A DNA stretch of 15,031 nucleotides. Origin: Promethearchaeota archaeon (GTDB lineage: Archaea > Asgardarchaeota > Lokiarchaeia > Sigynarchaeales > SOKP01). Each line of letters begins with the position of its first letter. Positions within the stretch are counted from its first letter, which is position 1. The stretch spans positions 1 through 15,031 of the forward strand of contig JAEOTL010000041.1 of NCBI GenBank assembly GCA_016839845.1, in the 5' to 3' direction. A model generated the notes under the pieces. That model searched no databases. It had not been told where the DNA came from and saw only the letters and a program-made list of their open reading frames with translations. This document shows positions 1 to 6,138 of this stretch, one piece after another. Position numbers and translations under genes: made by a program.

Positions 1-1138
1 CCAAACTTCTAAAATCCATGAATTGAGACCTATCAGCAGGTGTATGGTAGATATCTGTTCTAAAATTCGCCCCATCGCTCATTCCTATTGCTGGAATATT
101 ATGTCTCCAAAAGGGTGCATGATCCATCCGTAAAAGATCCGGAAATAGTCGATTAATTTGTTCATACCCCAATGGTACCTTAATTCCTATATATGGCACA
201 TCAATTTCTTTCAATTCACATTTTTCCAAGAATTTATCCAGTAGACTATTTGAATTTTTATCACAGGTAATGTATATAAAATTCCCAATTTCATTTTCCA
301 TATCAACTCGATATGATATCCGGAAATCTGGGGGAATAGGCGGTAATCGAGAAGTTTTAGGTTCATCTCGTATCCAACCAACAGTATCATAGTTGATAAC
401 ACCTTTAATTGATTGGGATGCTGAGCTCAAAGAATCTACAAAATGGTTGCTTCCCATCAATCCTCTTTGTTCAACATTTTTCAATGGGTTCAAACCCGAA
501 TAAAGATTATGCAAAGCTTTCAAAAATTCTAAGTTTGACTTTGAAAGTTGTTCTTTGTTCTGCTCGATCACTGTTTGCACCGCTTCACCAACATTTTTTC
601 TTGTTCTAAAATATTTGATTCTTAATTTGTTAAATTCCCTCATTATCTGATGCATCTGTGCAGTGGAATACCTCCATTGGGAATCAAAAATCTCATATTT
701 CAATCCTAGATCTCGTAGTTTTTTCATCAATCCGGGATGACCTTCTTCCAAAGTAAATGCGGCTATAACAATTGAAGGAGGATTTTCCAATTGTGCCATA
801 ATCCGAGCGACTTCCAAGGATATTGCTACTGCAGAAAAATTATCGTTAGCTCCAGGACAATTTGGAACTGTATCATAATGTGAACCAATTAATATCGCAG
901 GGGAATTTTGATCCCCGATATAGCCAAGAACATTTTTAAAAGTATCATCTAAACCAGATACTTTAAATTCTTGAAATTCAACTTTAAGCCCATAGCTTTC
1001 AAGTTCATTATAAATATATGCTGCTGCTTTGTTTAAATTCGCCATATTGTCTAGTGGATAACAAGGCCCTTCTAAATTAAGCACATGGCGGTAAATTCGC
1101 TCTATATCTACTTGCTGAATTATGCTTTCATCATTCAT
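1..1138 (-). CDS. M28-family zinc metallopeptidase (aminopeptidase-like), 3' end outside window
   Basis: The frame is open for 379 codons from ATG 1138 to the left edge, so the C-terminus is missing. M28 enzymes are di-zinc peptidases that usually trim N-terminal residues. All expected metal ligands are visible: His87 and Asp89 (GSHYDT), Asp99 (GANDN), the Glu131-Glu132 catalytic/ligand pair (LEEG), Asp251 (NYDTVG) and His365 (YHTPAD). The family motif that normally runs straight from the Glu pair into a Gly-Ser strand is split. About 90 mostly helical, charged residues (roughly 135-225) lie between LEEG and LMGSNHF, probably a lid over the active site. No signal peptide is seen, so the enzyme is probably cytoplasmic. 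A TATA-like TTAAAAG sits about 27 bases upstream. The hydrolase gene 81 bases upstream has the same orientation. Family assignment is firm; substrate is unknown. Confidence 0.9.
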   Translation of the reverse strand, partial: MNDESIIQQVDIERIYRHVLNLEGPCYPLDNMANLNKAAAYIYNELESYGLKVEFQEFKVSGLDDTFKNVLGYIGDQNSPAILIGSHYDTVPNCPGANDNFSAVAISLEVARIMAQLENPPSIVIAAFTLEEGHPGLMKKLRDLGLKYEIFDSQWRYSTAQMHQIMREFNKLRIKYFRTRKNVGEAVQTVIEQNKEQLSKSNLEFLKALHNLYSGLNPLKNVEQRGLMGSNHFVDSLSSASQSIKGVINYDTVGWIRDEPKTSRLPPIPPDFRISYRVDMENEIGNFIYITCDKNSNSLLDKFLEKCELKEIDVPYIGIKVPLGYEQINRLFPDLLRMDHAPFWRHNIPAIGMSDGANFRTDIYHTPADRSQFMDFRSL

Positions 1139-1161
1139 AATTTATCCCATATGTGACAATT

Positions 1162-1169
1162 CTTTTAAG
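1162..1169 (-). promoter_or_regulatory. Candidate TATA box for the M28 peptidase gene
   Basis: On the minus strand CTTAAAAG is centred about 27 bases before ATG 1138. This is the usual archaeal distance for a leaderless transcript. It is a short match in AT-rich DNA, so support is modest. Confidence 0.4.
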
Positions 1170-1190
1170 GAATTCTATCTTCTTTCAACC

Positions 1191-1199
1191 AAAAAAAAA
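1191..1199 (-). terminator. Oligo-T terminator behind the alpha/beta hydrolase gene
   Basis: A run of nine A on the plus strand is nine T on the minus strand, starting about 20 bases after the hydrolase stop. Archaeal RNA polymerase stops at such T runs. It also separates the hydrolase transcript from the peptidase gene. Confidence 0.5.
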
Positions 1200-1219
1200 T
1201 GAAGCTTGCTATTCTTAGG

Positions 1220-2152
1220 TCATTTAAACTGGGTACTGAAATGTATAATAGTGTCAATGAATTCTTTTGGCCTTTCCTGATGAATTCCATGCCCACAATC
1301 AAAATATTTGTACTCAAGAGTTTCTACCAGAGATTTGATTTTCTCAATATCCTCCCCATCCATAGCCCCTACTAACCCAAATTTTTCATGATAATACCAG
1401 GAAGCATGCATTAATAGCATTGGACACTTTATTTTAGAGAGCATTGATGCATGGTCTGAATCTTTTGCCATTGAACCATCCAAAAATGCTTCCGCAAATT
1501 TAGGATCTTCCATCTCAAATCCATTAAAGAGTAACAATCGTTCACGCGGAACATAGTTTATTTCACTTAAAGGTTTTCCAGAGATAATATCATCATATAA
1601 TCTAGGAGAAATATCCTTAATATGTATTGTATCTGGTACTCCCTGCTTTACTGGTAATTCGATATGTTCTACATAATGAGCAAGAGGAGCAATTTTTGAT
1701 TGCGTGTATGCATCAACCAGCACTTTCATCCCATAATACGCATACGTGTTTTTTATTCGTGGGTATTCAGATGAAAAGAGAGGAGGATCCTCAGGAACAA
1801 CTCCTAATACATGTTCTTGTGCATTTGCCCCAAGCCAAATAGCTAAAAGCCCTCCTGATGAGTTTCCGGATATTATAGCCTTGCGTTTAACTACATTCTC
1901 TAGAAAAAGAATCAAATCCTCACCCATAATATTAAGTGTATAATTTCCCTTAATTCGTGAAGTCTTCCCATGCCCATGGATATCAAGCAAATAAACTTGA
2001 AAATGTTCGCTTAACTCTGAAAAAACGTGAAAATACGTTTCTAAATAGACGATCTGACCATGAAGTAAAAGAAGTGGCAAACCATTATTAGGTCCAACAA
2101 TGTAATTGATAGTAGCATGCTTTGCTTTGAAGGATTTTTCGTTGTCGTACAT
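1220..2152 (-). CDS. Alpha/beta hydrolase
   Basis: This is a 310-residue single-domain alpha/beta hydrolase, probably a cytoplasmic esterase, lipase or related enzyme of unknown substrate. Seen in order: an oxyanion-hole strand ending LLLLHGQ (about 27-33), DIHGHGKTS after strand 4 (about 57-65), the nucleophile elbow GNSSG with Ser98, a cap region (about 125-230), a strand CPMLLMHAS, a likely acid Asp265 or Asp268, and the catalytic His288 in CGHGIHQERP. The frame stays open to a further ATG at 2227. I prefer ATG 2152 because family homology starts after it. It also has GGTGG six bases upstream and a TATA box 20-33 bases upstream, both inside what would otherwise be an unconserved 25-residue extension. 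The stop is TGA. The gene points the same way as the downstream peptidase but a T run lies between them. Confidence 0.88.
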   Translation of the reverse strand: MYDNEKSFKAKHATINYIVGPNNGLPLLLLHGQIVYLETYFHVFSELSEHFQVYLLDIHGHGKTSRIKGNYTLNIMGEDLILFLENVVKRKAIISGNSSGGLLAIWLGANAQEHVLGVVPEDPPLFSSEYPRIKNTYAYYGMKVLVDAYTQSKIAPLAHYVEHIELPVKQGVPDTIHIKDISPRLYDDIISGKPLSEINYVPRERLLLFNGFEMEDPKFAEAFLDGSMAKDSDHASMLSKIKCPMLLMHASWYYHEKFGLVGAMDGEDIEKIKSLVETLEYKYFDCGHGIHQERPKEFIDTIIHFSTQFK

Positions 2153-2158
2153 TTTCTT

Positions 2159-2184
2159 CCACCAAACTTTTGTATATATTAAAA
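2159..2184 (-). promoter_or_regulatory. TATA box and Shine-Dalgarno site that fix the hydrolase start
   Basis: The minus strand reads TTTTTAATATATA (about 2172-2184) and then GGTGG (2159-2163) followed by six bases and ATG 2152. Both signals are well placed for a start at 2152 rather than 2227. Confidence 0.6.
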
Positions 2185-2227
2185 AGTCAATGAGGAAATA
2201 GTCAGAGCTTATCCTTAATATCCTCAT

Positions 2228-2676
2228 TTGCCTTTTTAAGAATTATTAATACATAAAAAGGATTTGCTTCTGAAATACGATTCCCAATTTTATCTTTATA
2301 TTTCATTAATATAAAACACATCTTACCTTCTAGATAAATAGAATACAGATAAATTAATAATTAAAATTGTGTTTTTTGGGTTTGTTGGTAAACCTTTAAG
2401 TAAGACATAATCCTTAAGCACATTCAATTAAGACCATAATCACGAGAGCAATAATGATTACTCTCCAAATCAACTTCAATAAGAATTTGCTTCATTAAAG
2501 GCCATTTTTTCAATCGATTCTAAAGAAATGATCGATGATTTTCCTAGTATTAAATATAGAACTAAAAATAGAAAATCTTGCTAAAAAAATAATGAAACAG
2601 TTAAATAGTTGATTAAGGCCCAGGATTTATGCAGAAAATTAGGAAATATTTTCACTTTATCAAATAAAGAGATTAA
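2228..2676. other. Intergenic region between divergent hydrolase and rhodopsin genes
   Basis: About 450 AT-rich bases with no credible gene on either strand; the longest frames starting with ATG are under 20 codons. No copy of the alpha, beta or gamma repeats and no clear hairpin was found. It holds the divergent promoters at its two ends. An sRNA cannot be excluded from sequence alone. Confidence 0.5.
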
Positions 2677-2685
2677 TTTTAAATA
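2677..2685 (+). promoter_or_regulatory. TATA box of the schizorhodopsin gene
   Basis: TTTTAAATA is centred 30 bases before ATG 2711. This suits a nearly leaderless transcript starting at 2711. The box overlaps the region just before the upstream GTG at 2687, which argues against that GTG as the start. Confidence 0.6.
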
Positions 2686-2710
2686 GGTGAACAAATTGCC
2701 TAGTTCAATT

Positions 2711-3319
2711 ATGGAGAAAATTATTTTTTACATCGGAATAGGAATATTTTCCTTTACTACATTGATGTTCTTTGTTTTGAAGAAAAAAAATCCCAAAATG
2801 GCATCACTCAACATGATTGTAAATTTCATAACCATTGCTTCTTATATTCTAATGATGAGTGAGTTAGGTGTAATTCCTGCATTAACTGGGGATTTAATAT
2901 ACTGGACAAGATGGGCTTTCTATGCAGTGAGTTGCTCATTCTTGATGTACGAGATTTCAATGATTCTGGGGATAGATAACAGGACTGTACTCGAAATTAT
3001 AGTATTTAACTCAATAGTTATGCTAGGAGGGCTATATGCTAGCATTACAGAAGCACCTGTAAAATGGTACTTTTTCATACTGAGCTCAATAGCCTACATA
3101 TATATACTCTATCAAATTGGTAAAAACCGGGCTGATAAAAATTTTACTGTGGTATTCGTAATCATTTTTTGGTCCGGTTTCCCTTTAGTCTGGTTAATAT
3201 CACCTGCGGCCTTAATGGTTTTGAATTCTTTCTGGACTGCTCTCATCTACTTGGTTCTTGATTTGATTACTAAGGTATATTTTGGAGTTCATAGTACCAT
3301 TAAATTTTCTGAGAAATAA
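2711..3319 (+). CDS. Schizorhodopsin, light-driven inward proton pump
   Basis: A 202-residue seven-helix microbial rhodopsin. Helix 7 carries the retinal Schiff-base lysine Lys188 and the counterion Asp184 (VLDLITKVYFG). Helix 6 has the retinal-pocket pattern W154-P158-W161 (WSGFPLVW), as in bacteriorhodopsin. In helix 3 the bacteriorhodopsin residues Asp85-Thr89-Asp96 are replaced by Phe70-Ser74-Glu81, with Arg67 and Cys75. This FSE pattern defines schizorhodopsins, which carry protons into the cell on illumination (established for the family). Counting from ATG 2711 places these residues exactly at the published numbers, which supports this start over the in-frame GTG at 2687. Leu78, at the spectral-tuning site, suggests green absorption (inference). 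Phe122 fills the site that is Gly in carotenoid-antenna rhodopsins, so an antenna is unlikely. No retinal-synthesis gene is nearby. It appears monocistronic, with its own TATA box and a T-rich terminator. Confidence 0.95.
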   Translation: MEKIIFYIGIGIFSFTTLMFFVLKKKNPKMASLNMIVNFITIASYILMMSELGVIPALTGDLIYWTRWAFYAVSCSFLMYEISMILGIDNRTVLEIIVFNSIVMLGGLYASITEAPVKWYFFILSSIAYIYILYQIGKNRADKNFTVVFVIIFWSGFPLVWLISPAALMVLNSFWTALIYLVLDLITKVYFGVHSTIKFSEK

Positions 3320-3326
3320 GATTTAC

Positions 3327-3350
3327 ATTATTTTTTTATCTTTTATTTTA
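3327..3350 (+). terminator. T-rich terminator of the schizorhodopsin gene
   Basis: Beginning eight bases after the TAA stop there is a T7 run followed by two further T runs. This is the typical archaeal termination signal and no further plus-strand gene follows. Confidence 0.5.
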
Positions 3351-3448
3351 AGGGAAAATGGAATTTTCATGTTTAGTATTAGCCATCCTGTTTTTGTCTT
3401 CCCAACTTGCACAAGAGTCAGGATCCCGGAAGATACTCAAAACTTTTT

Positions 3449-3488
3449 AGAGCGGAATAAGCCCCCTCAGCACGATGTCAGCGCCCAT
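3449..3488 (+). repeat. Intergenic repeat, module beta, copy 1
   Basis: A 40-base unit with the core CCCTCAGCACGATGTCAGC, identical in copies at 8242 and 11994. It differs from the 11994 copy at only three of 40 bases. It lies just downstream of the SnoaL-like gene. On the minus strand it continues in frame after that gene's stop as a 26-codon open frame (3447-3527) ending GADIVLRGLIPL-stop. Confidence 0.85.
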
Positions 3489-3527
3489 CATATACCAAAT
3501 GCTTGTCAAAAGCAGAATCAGTTTCGC

Positions 3528-3920
3528 TTAGTCCTCTTTATTTTCCCTCTGTGTCTGAAAATTCCGAAATTCCACAATCTTCCCATCCTCGAAACGACTA
3601 AAATAAGCTTCACTCATCCTAAAAGGTTTGCCCATCGAAGGATCACCATCTGAATCACCCTTATATGCACCCGATAAAGTAAAGTAGAATGCCACCTTAT
3701 CCCCTTCGGCAACTATATCACCAAGCGTGATCTGAATGTCAGGAACCATATTCAATATCCGAGTACTAAATTGCCGGTAACCCTCCCTGTCCATGACTTT
3801 ACCATCAGTAGCATATCTGACGAAGTTGTCAGAAAAACACTCGTCTATCACTCCCAAGTTGCCTTTATTGAACTGCTCCACAAATCGGATTATAACAGCC
3901 TTATTTTCCTCAATTGACAT
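3528..3920 (-). CDS. SnoaL-like (NTF2-fold) protein
   Basis: A 130-residue protein of the NTF2/SnoaL superfamily, cone-shaped domains that act as small cyclases, isomerases, hydrolases or ligand-binding proteins. Seen: the N-terminal helix ENKAVIIRFVEQFNKGN (about 5-21), FSDNFVRYATDG, a middle strand-helix block, the GDKVAFYFTLSGAYKG strand, and the C-terminal strand pair RFEDGKIVEFRNFQ. The layout matches the ester-cyclase/SnoaL subgroup, but an active-site residue cannot be assigned safely. The start lies 22 bases after the stop of the membrane cytochrome on the same strand, so the two are probably co-transcribed. A second, diverged member lies at 7148-7534. Function in vivo is unknown. Confidence 0.82.
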   Translation of the reverse strand: MSIEENKAVIIRFVEQFNKGNLGVIDECFSDNFVRYATDGKVMDREGYRQFSTRILNMVPDIQITLGDIVAEGDKVAFYFTLSGAYKGDSDGDPSMGKPFRMSEAYFSRFEDGKIVEFRNFQTQRENKED

Positions 3921-3942
3921 CTCTTATCAATATTTTCCCGAT

Positions 3943-4557
3943 TTAAGCTTTGTTCTTTCCCGATTTTCTTTTGTAGACAAGATATCTCTTATATCCTAAA
4001 ACTCCGAAACTTAAGATTATCATTATTGTAAATACAATAAGAATGCCTATATTTTGAAAATCGGTCCCTATAAGAACGCCATGGATATATGCAAGAAATA
4101 ATGCTACATAATTTAATGCATGTATTATTCTCCAACCTTTAATTAATTTTTTCCTTAAAATTGCTCCAAAAATAGCAAGATATATTAAAATCAGCGCTAA
4201 TCTGCCCCCTAAGGACCAAAAACCATACCAAGAAGTAAAGTCGGGTACAAATACAGCTATATTATCTGCAGAAACAGCAAATATTAATGGATGAAGAGTA
4301 ACCAGCAAAAGCCCAGTTATCGAATACACATGATGTATTTTAATAAATGGTTTTCCAAATATTTTGTACAATTCAACAGCAAAAGGAGTCATCATCGTTG
4401 CTACAAACATGGAAGTAAATCCAAATAAAGCACCAAATCTGATAAAAAAATCAGCAACACTAGAAAACGGAGTTGAGAGGAAGAATATTAAATTTAGAAT
4501 ATACAATCCGAGAGTTGGTAAAATTATATATATCGCTTCTTTTTTAGGTAGTGGCAT
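3943..4557 (-). CDS. Ferric-reductase-like transmembrane b-type cytochrome
   Basis: A 204-residue integral membrane protein with about six hydrophobic segments. Two helices each carry a histidine pair 13 residues apart: His76 and His89 (HHVYSITGLLLVTLHP), and His146 and His159 (RIIHALNYVALFLAYIHG). This is the bis-heme b pattern of the ferric reductase/NADPH oxidase membrane domain (PF01794-like, also seen in YedZ/MsrQ proteins). Haem would lie near both faces of the membrane to carry electrons across it. No FAD- or NAD(P)H-binding domain is attached, so it needs a separate electron donor, and none is encoded next to it. The basic C-terminus (KRYLVYKRKSGKNK) is probably cytoplasmic. It probably forms a transcript with the SnoaL-like gene 22 bases downstream. 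Donor and acceptor are unknown. Confidence 0.82.
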   Translation of the reverse strand: MPLPKKEAIYIILPTLGLYILNLIFFLSTPFSSVADFFIRFGALFGFTSMFVATMMTPFAVELYKIFGKPFIKIHHVYSITGLLLVTLHPLIFAVSADNIAVFVPDFTSWYGFWSLGGRLALILIYLAIFGAILRKKLIKGWRIIHALNYVALFLAYIHGVLIGTDFQNIGILIVFTIMIILSFGVLGYKRYLVYKRKSGKNKA

Positions 4558-4575
4558 AGTGTGAAATTACCTTCA

Positions 4576-4587
4576 AAAATTTATAAC
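4576..4587 (-). promoter_or_regulatory. TATA box of the membrane cytochrome gene
   Basis: The minus strand reads GTTATAAATTTT centred about 25 bases before ATG 4557, a good archaeal position and sequence for a leaderless or short-leader transcript. Confidence 0.5.
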
Positions 4588-4693
4588 TATTAATGTTATA
4601 ATCTAAAGATACATTTTAAAACTTGCATTTGATCCTATATTATCACAATAGTTCCTTGGTATACTCCTAATATCACTAGCATGATATGATTTC

Positions 4694-4715
4694 TCGTGAA
4701 ATAGGGGTTTCACGA
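4694..4715. other. Perfect 8-bp inverted repeat (hairpin)
   Basis: TCGTGAAA, six bases (TAGGGG), then TTTCACGA. It lies 15 bases before the alpha repeat at 4731 and more than 130 bases from either gene start. It could be a regulator-binding palindrome or an RNA hairpin; it is not followed by a T run. Confidence 0.55.
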
Positions 4716-4730
4716 AATAATTTGTTCATT

Positions 4731-4770
4731 GGAATTTTCATTGAAATCAGACGCTGAATTTACCTTTCCA
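4731..4770 (+). repeat. Intergenic repeat, module alpha, copy 1
   Basis: A 40-base unit beginning GGAATTTTCATTGAAATCAG and ending GAATTTACCTTTCCA. It is identical over all 40 bases to the copy at 9646-9685 and close to those at 8155 and 10275. It stands alone here, without beta or gamma. Confidence 0.88.
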
Positions 4771-4863
4771 TAATATGTAAACTTTACATTTGAAGACAAT
4801 ATCAAAAATATAAGAAATATTTGATCATTCATTTAGACGCGCACTAATGGGAGATAATCGAAA

Positions 4864-4872
4864 CTTATATAG
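4864..4872 (+). promoter_or_regulatory. TATA box of the broken GNAT gene
   Basis: CTTATATAG is centred 28 bases before ATG 4896, the expected archaeal distance. The promoter therefore looks intact although the gene is interrupted. Confidence 0.45.
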
Positions 4873-4895
4873 TTTTTAAATACTTAGATTGTTCT

Positions 4896-5677
4896 ATGAA
4901 GAATGAAAGATTAAGGTTAATTCGAGTAACACCTGATAATGAAGCTTTTTTTTTGACTATATCAAAAATAACTTTACTGAATACTTTTTTTTTCATGTTG
5001 ACTATGCTCAATATCCGGAAAGTACTGAAATTTATATGGCGTTAGATAATAAAGAAAAAATTCAAGGAATGATCTTAATCTGGAAAAATCGAAGAATTCA
5101 ATTGAGAGGAACAGCAGAGAGTCTTGGATTTTTATTAAATGGAAAAAATTATGACCCGATATCTATTACTGGATTTGATAACCATAAAAAATTGATCTCT
5201 AAATTCTTTCCAGATTATAAAAAAGAAATTGCGTTATCTCGTATGATTCTAAAAAAAGGAGATCAAAAGGATTTTGAGAAATAGAAATTCCAAAAACTAA
5301 ATGAATCTTATAGAGAAGAGATAACTTCATTAATGAATATTGCTGATCCTATTTTTTGGGGTTCACGCAAGCCAGAGGATATCCTGATTGATGAAAATAA
5401 TACTTGGTATGGTATAATGAAAGAGAAAGACTTGATTTGTATGATTGGTATATGGAAATATGAAAGTATAGGATATATCTTTGTCGTAGGGACTCATCCA
5501 GATTACTGGAACCAAGGTTATGCTAGTTCACTAATCTCATCGACCTTAAAAGAATTATTTCGAGAAAAAAAACAATGTTTTATTATGGTAAGGGTGGCTA
5601 ATGCTCCTGCTATCCATACATACAAGAAAATCGGATTTTCAATATGCAATATTCATTATTCTTATGAGAGATTGTAA
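4896..5677 (+). pseudogene. Two-domain GNAT N-acetyltransferase, frameshifted and with an in-frame TAG
   Basis: Read with two corrections this is one protein of about 260 residues. ATG 4896 opens MKNERLRLIRVTP; the T9 run at 4946-4954 is one base short (or two too long), and after it the frame continues as DYIKNNFTEY into 5036-5284. TAG 5282-5284 then interrupts, and the same frame continues to TAA 5677. The C-terminal part is a clear GNAT domain: acetyl-CoA-binding motif A (VVGTHPDYWNQGYASSLI, with the Q-x-x-G-x-A loop) and motif B (NAPAIHTYKKIGF). The N-terminal half is a degenerate GNAT-like domain, as in other tandem acetyltransferases. ATG 5333 could start a C-terminal fragment of 114 residues, but without its partner half. 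TAG ends two other genes here (8064 and 8714), so it is probably a true stop. Substrate is unknown. Either decay or an assembly error at the T run is possible. Confidence 0.8.
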
Positions 5678-5705
5678 ACTTTATTTTAAATTTATCTTTC
5701 AAGTG
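5678..5705 (+). terminator. T-rich region after the GNAT gene
   Basis: Short T runs directly follow the TAA at 5677, consistent with archaeal termination before the next gene. It is a weak call in AT-rich DNA. Confidence 0.3.
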
Positions 5706-5756
5706 CTTCTTCCACTTTCCCGTTATACATTAGTTCTTCGACGTTGATAAGTTCTT

Positions 5757-5981
5757 TTGGAAGCCATCATTGAAAACAGCATAGAAATTGTAAAAGTTCT
5801 TAAAAAGGATAATTCGGGGAGCACGGTTCTAAGATTAGGGTCAGTACTACAAATTGATCCCATTACAGTTGAAAAATCTTTAGATCATCTTGAGAGACTT
5901 GGTGTAATCGAAAAGAGACAAGTTTCAGCTGAAGAAACCATCTTTTTTTACAAAAAAGCTGATGAAGCTGATAACAGTTAA
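5757..5981 (+). CDS. Small winged-helix DNA-binding protein
   Basis: A 74-residue protein with the form of a winged helix-turn-helix: helix 1 IVKVLKKDNSG (11-21), helix 2 TVLRLGSVLQ (23-32), recognition helix DPITVEKSLDHLERLG (34-49), then the wing VIEKRQVSAEETIFFYKK (50-67). The pattern S-x-x-H-L-E-R-L-G-V-I is typical of MarR/ArsR-type archaeal regulators. No ATG is available: a stop at 5748-5750 leaves TTG 5757 as the only reasonable start. A TATA-like TTATACAT about 31 bases upstream fits leaderless initiation there. It lies between the broken GNAT gene and the kinase on the same strand, 79 and 157 bases away. It may regulate one of them, but the gaps allow separate transcription. Family placement beyond winged helix is not possible. 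Confidence 0.65.
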   Translation: MEAIIENSIEIVKVLKKDNSGSTVLRLGSVLQIDPITVEKSLDHLERLGVIEKRQVSAEETIFFYKKADEADNS

Positions 5982-6090
5982 GTGTGTTTGATGGAGTATA
6001 AAGACAACTATATATTTTTCATGGATAAGGTGGAATTGAAGCTGGGTGAGTATTTTGAGGTTTATTTTCCCTCAATTTAAAGAAATCAAC

Positions 6091-6103
6091 ATAAATATAT
6101 AGC
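6091..6103 (+). promoter_or_regulatory. TATA box of the kinase gene
   Basis: ATAAATATATAGC is centred 42 bases before ATG 6139. Transcription would start about 17 bases before the ATG. Confidence 0.45.
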
Positions 6104-6138
6104 GAATTTATTAAGAAATCTAATTTTATTTTCATAAT

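Larger units (their letters stand above)
4588..4863. other. Intergenic region between divergent cytochrome and GNAT genes
   Basis: No coding frame is supported between the two divergent promoters. It holds a perfect 8-bp hairpin at 4694-4715 and an alpha repeat at 4731-4770. The rest is AT-rich and featureless. Confidence 0.5.

Noticed and set aside
2153..2227. ATG at 2227 as the hydrolase start
   Set aside because: The 25 added residues coincide with a TATA box and Shine-Dalgarno site for ATG 2152 and do not resemble the hydrolase family.
2687..2710. GTG at 2687 as the rhodopsin start
   Set aside because: It would lie directly behind the TATA box, and the key residues reach the family's standard numbering only when counted from ATG 2711.
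3282..3653. Plus-strand open frame over the rhodopsin end and the SnoaL-like gene
   Set aside because: It overlaps two well-supported genes out of frame, crosses the terminator and a repeat, and shows no domain.
5282..5284. TAG within the GNAT gene as a recoded (pyrrolysine) codon
   Set aside because: TAG is used as the ordinary stop of the zinc-finger gene (followed at once by TAG-TAA) and of the nucleotidyltransferase gene, no recoding genes are seen here, and the same GNAT gene also has a frameshift. Decay is simpler.
6055..6075. TTGAGG/CCTCAA stem as a terminator after the winged-helix gene
   Set aside because: The stem is only six pairs, no T run follows, and it is 73 bases past the stop.
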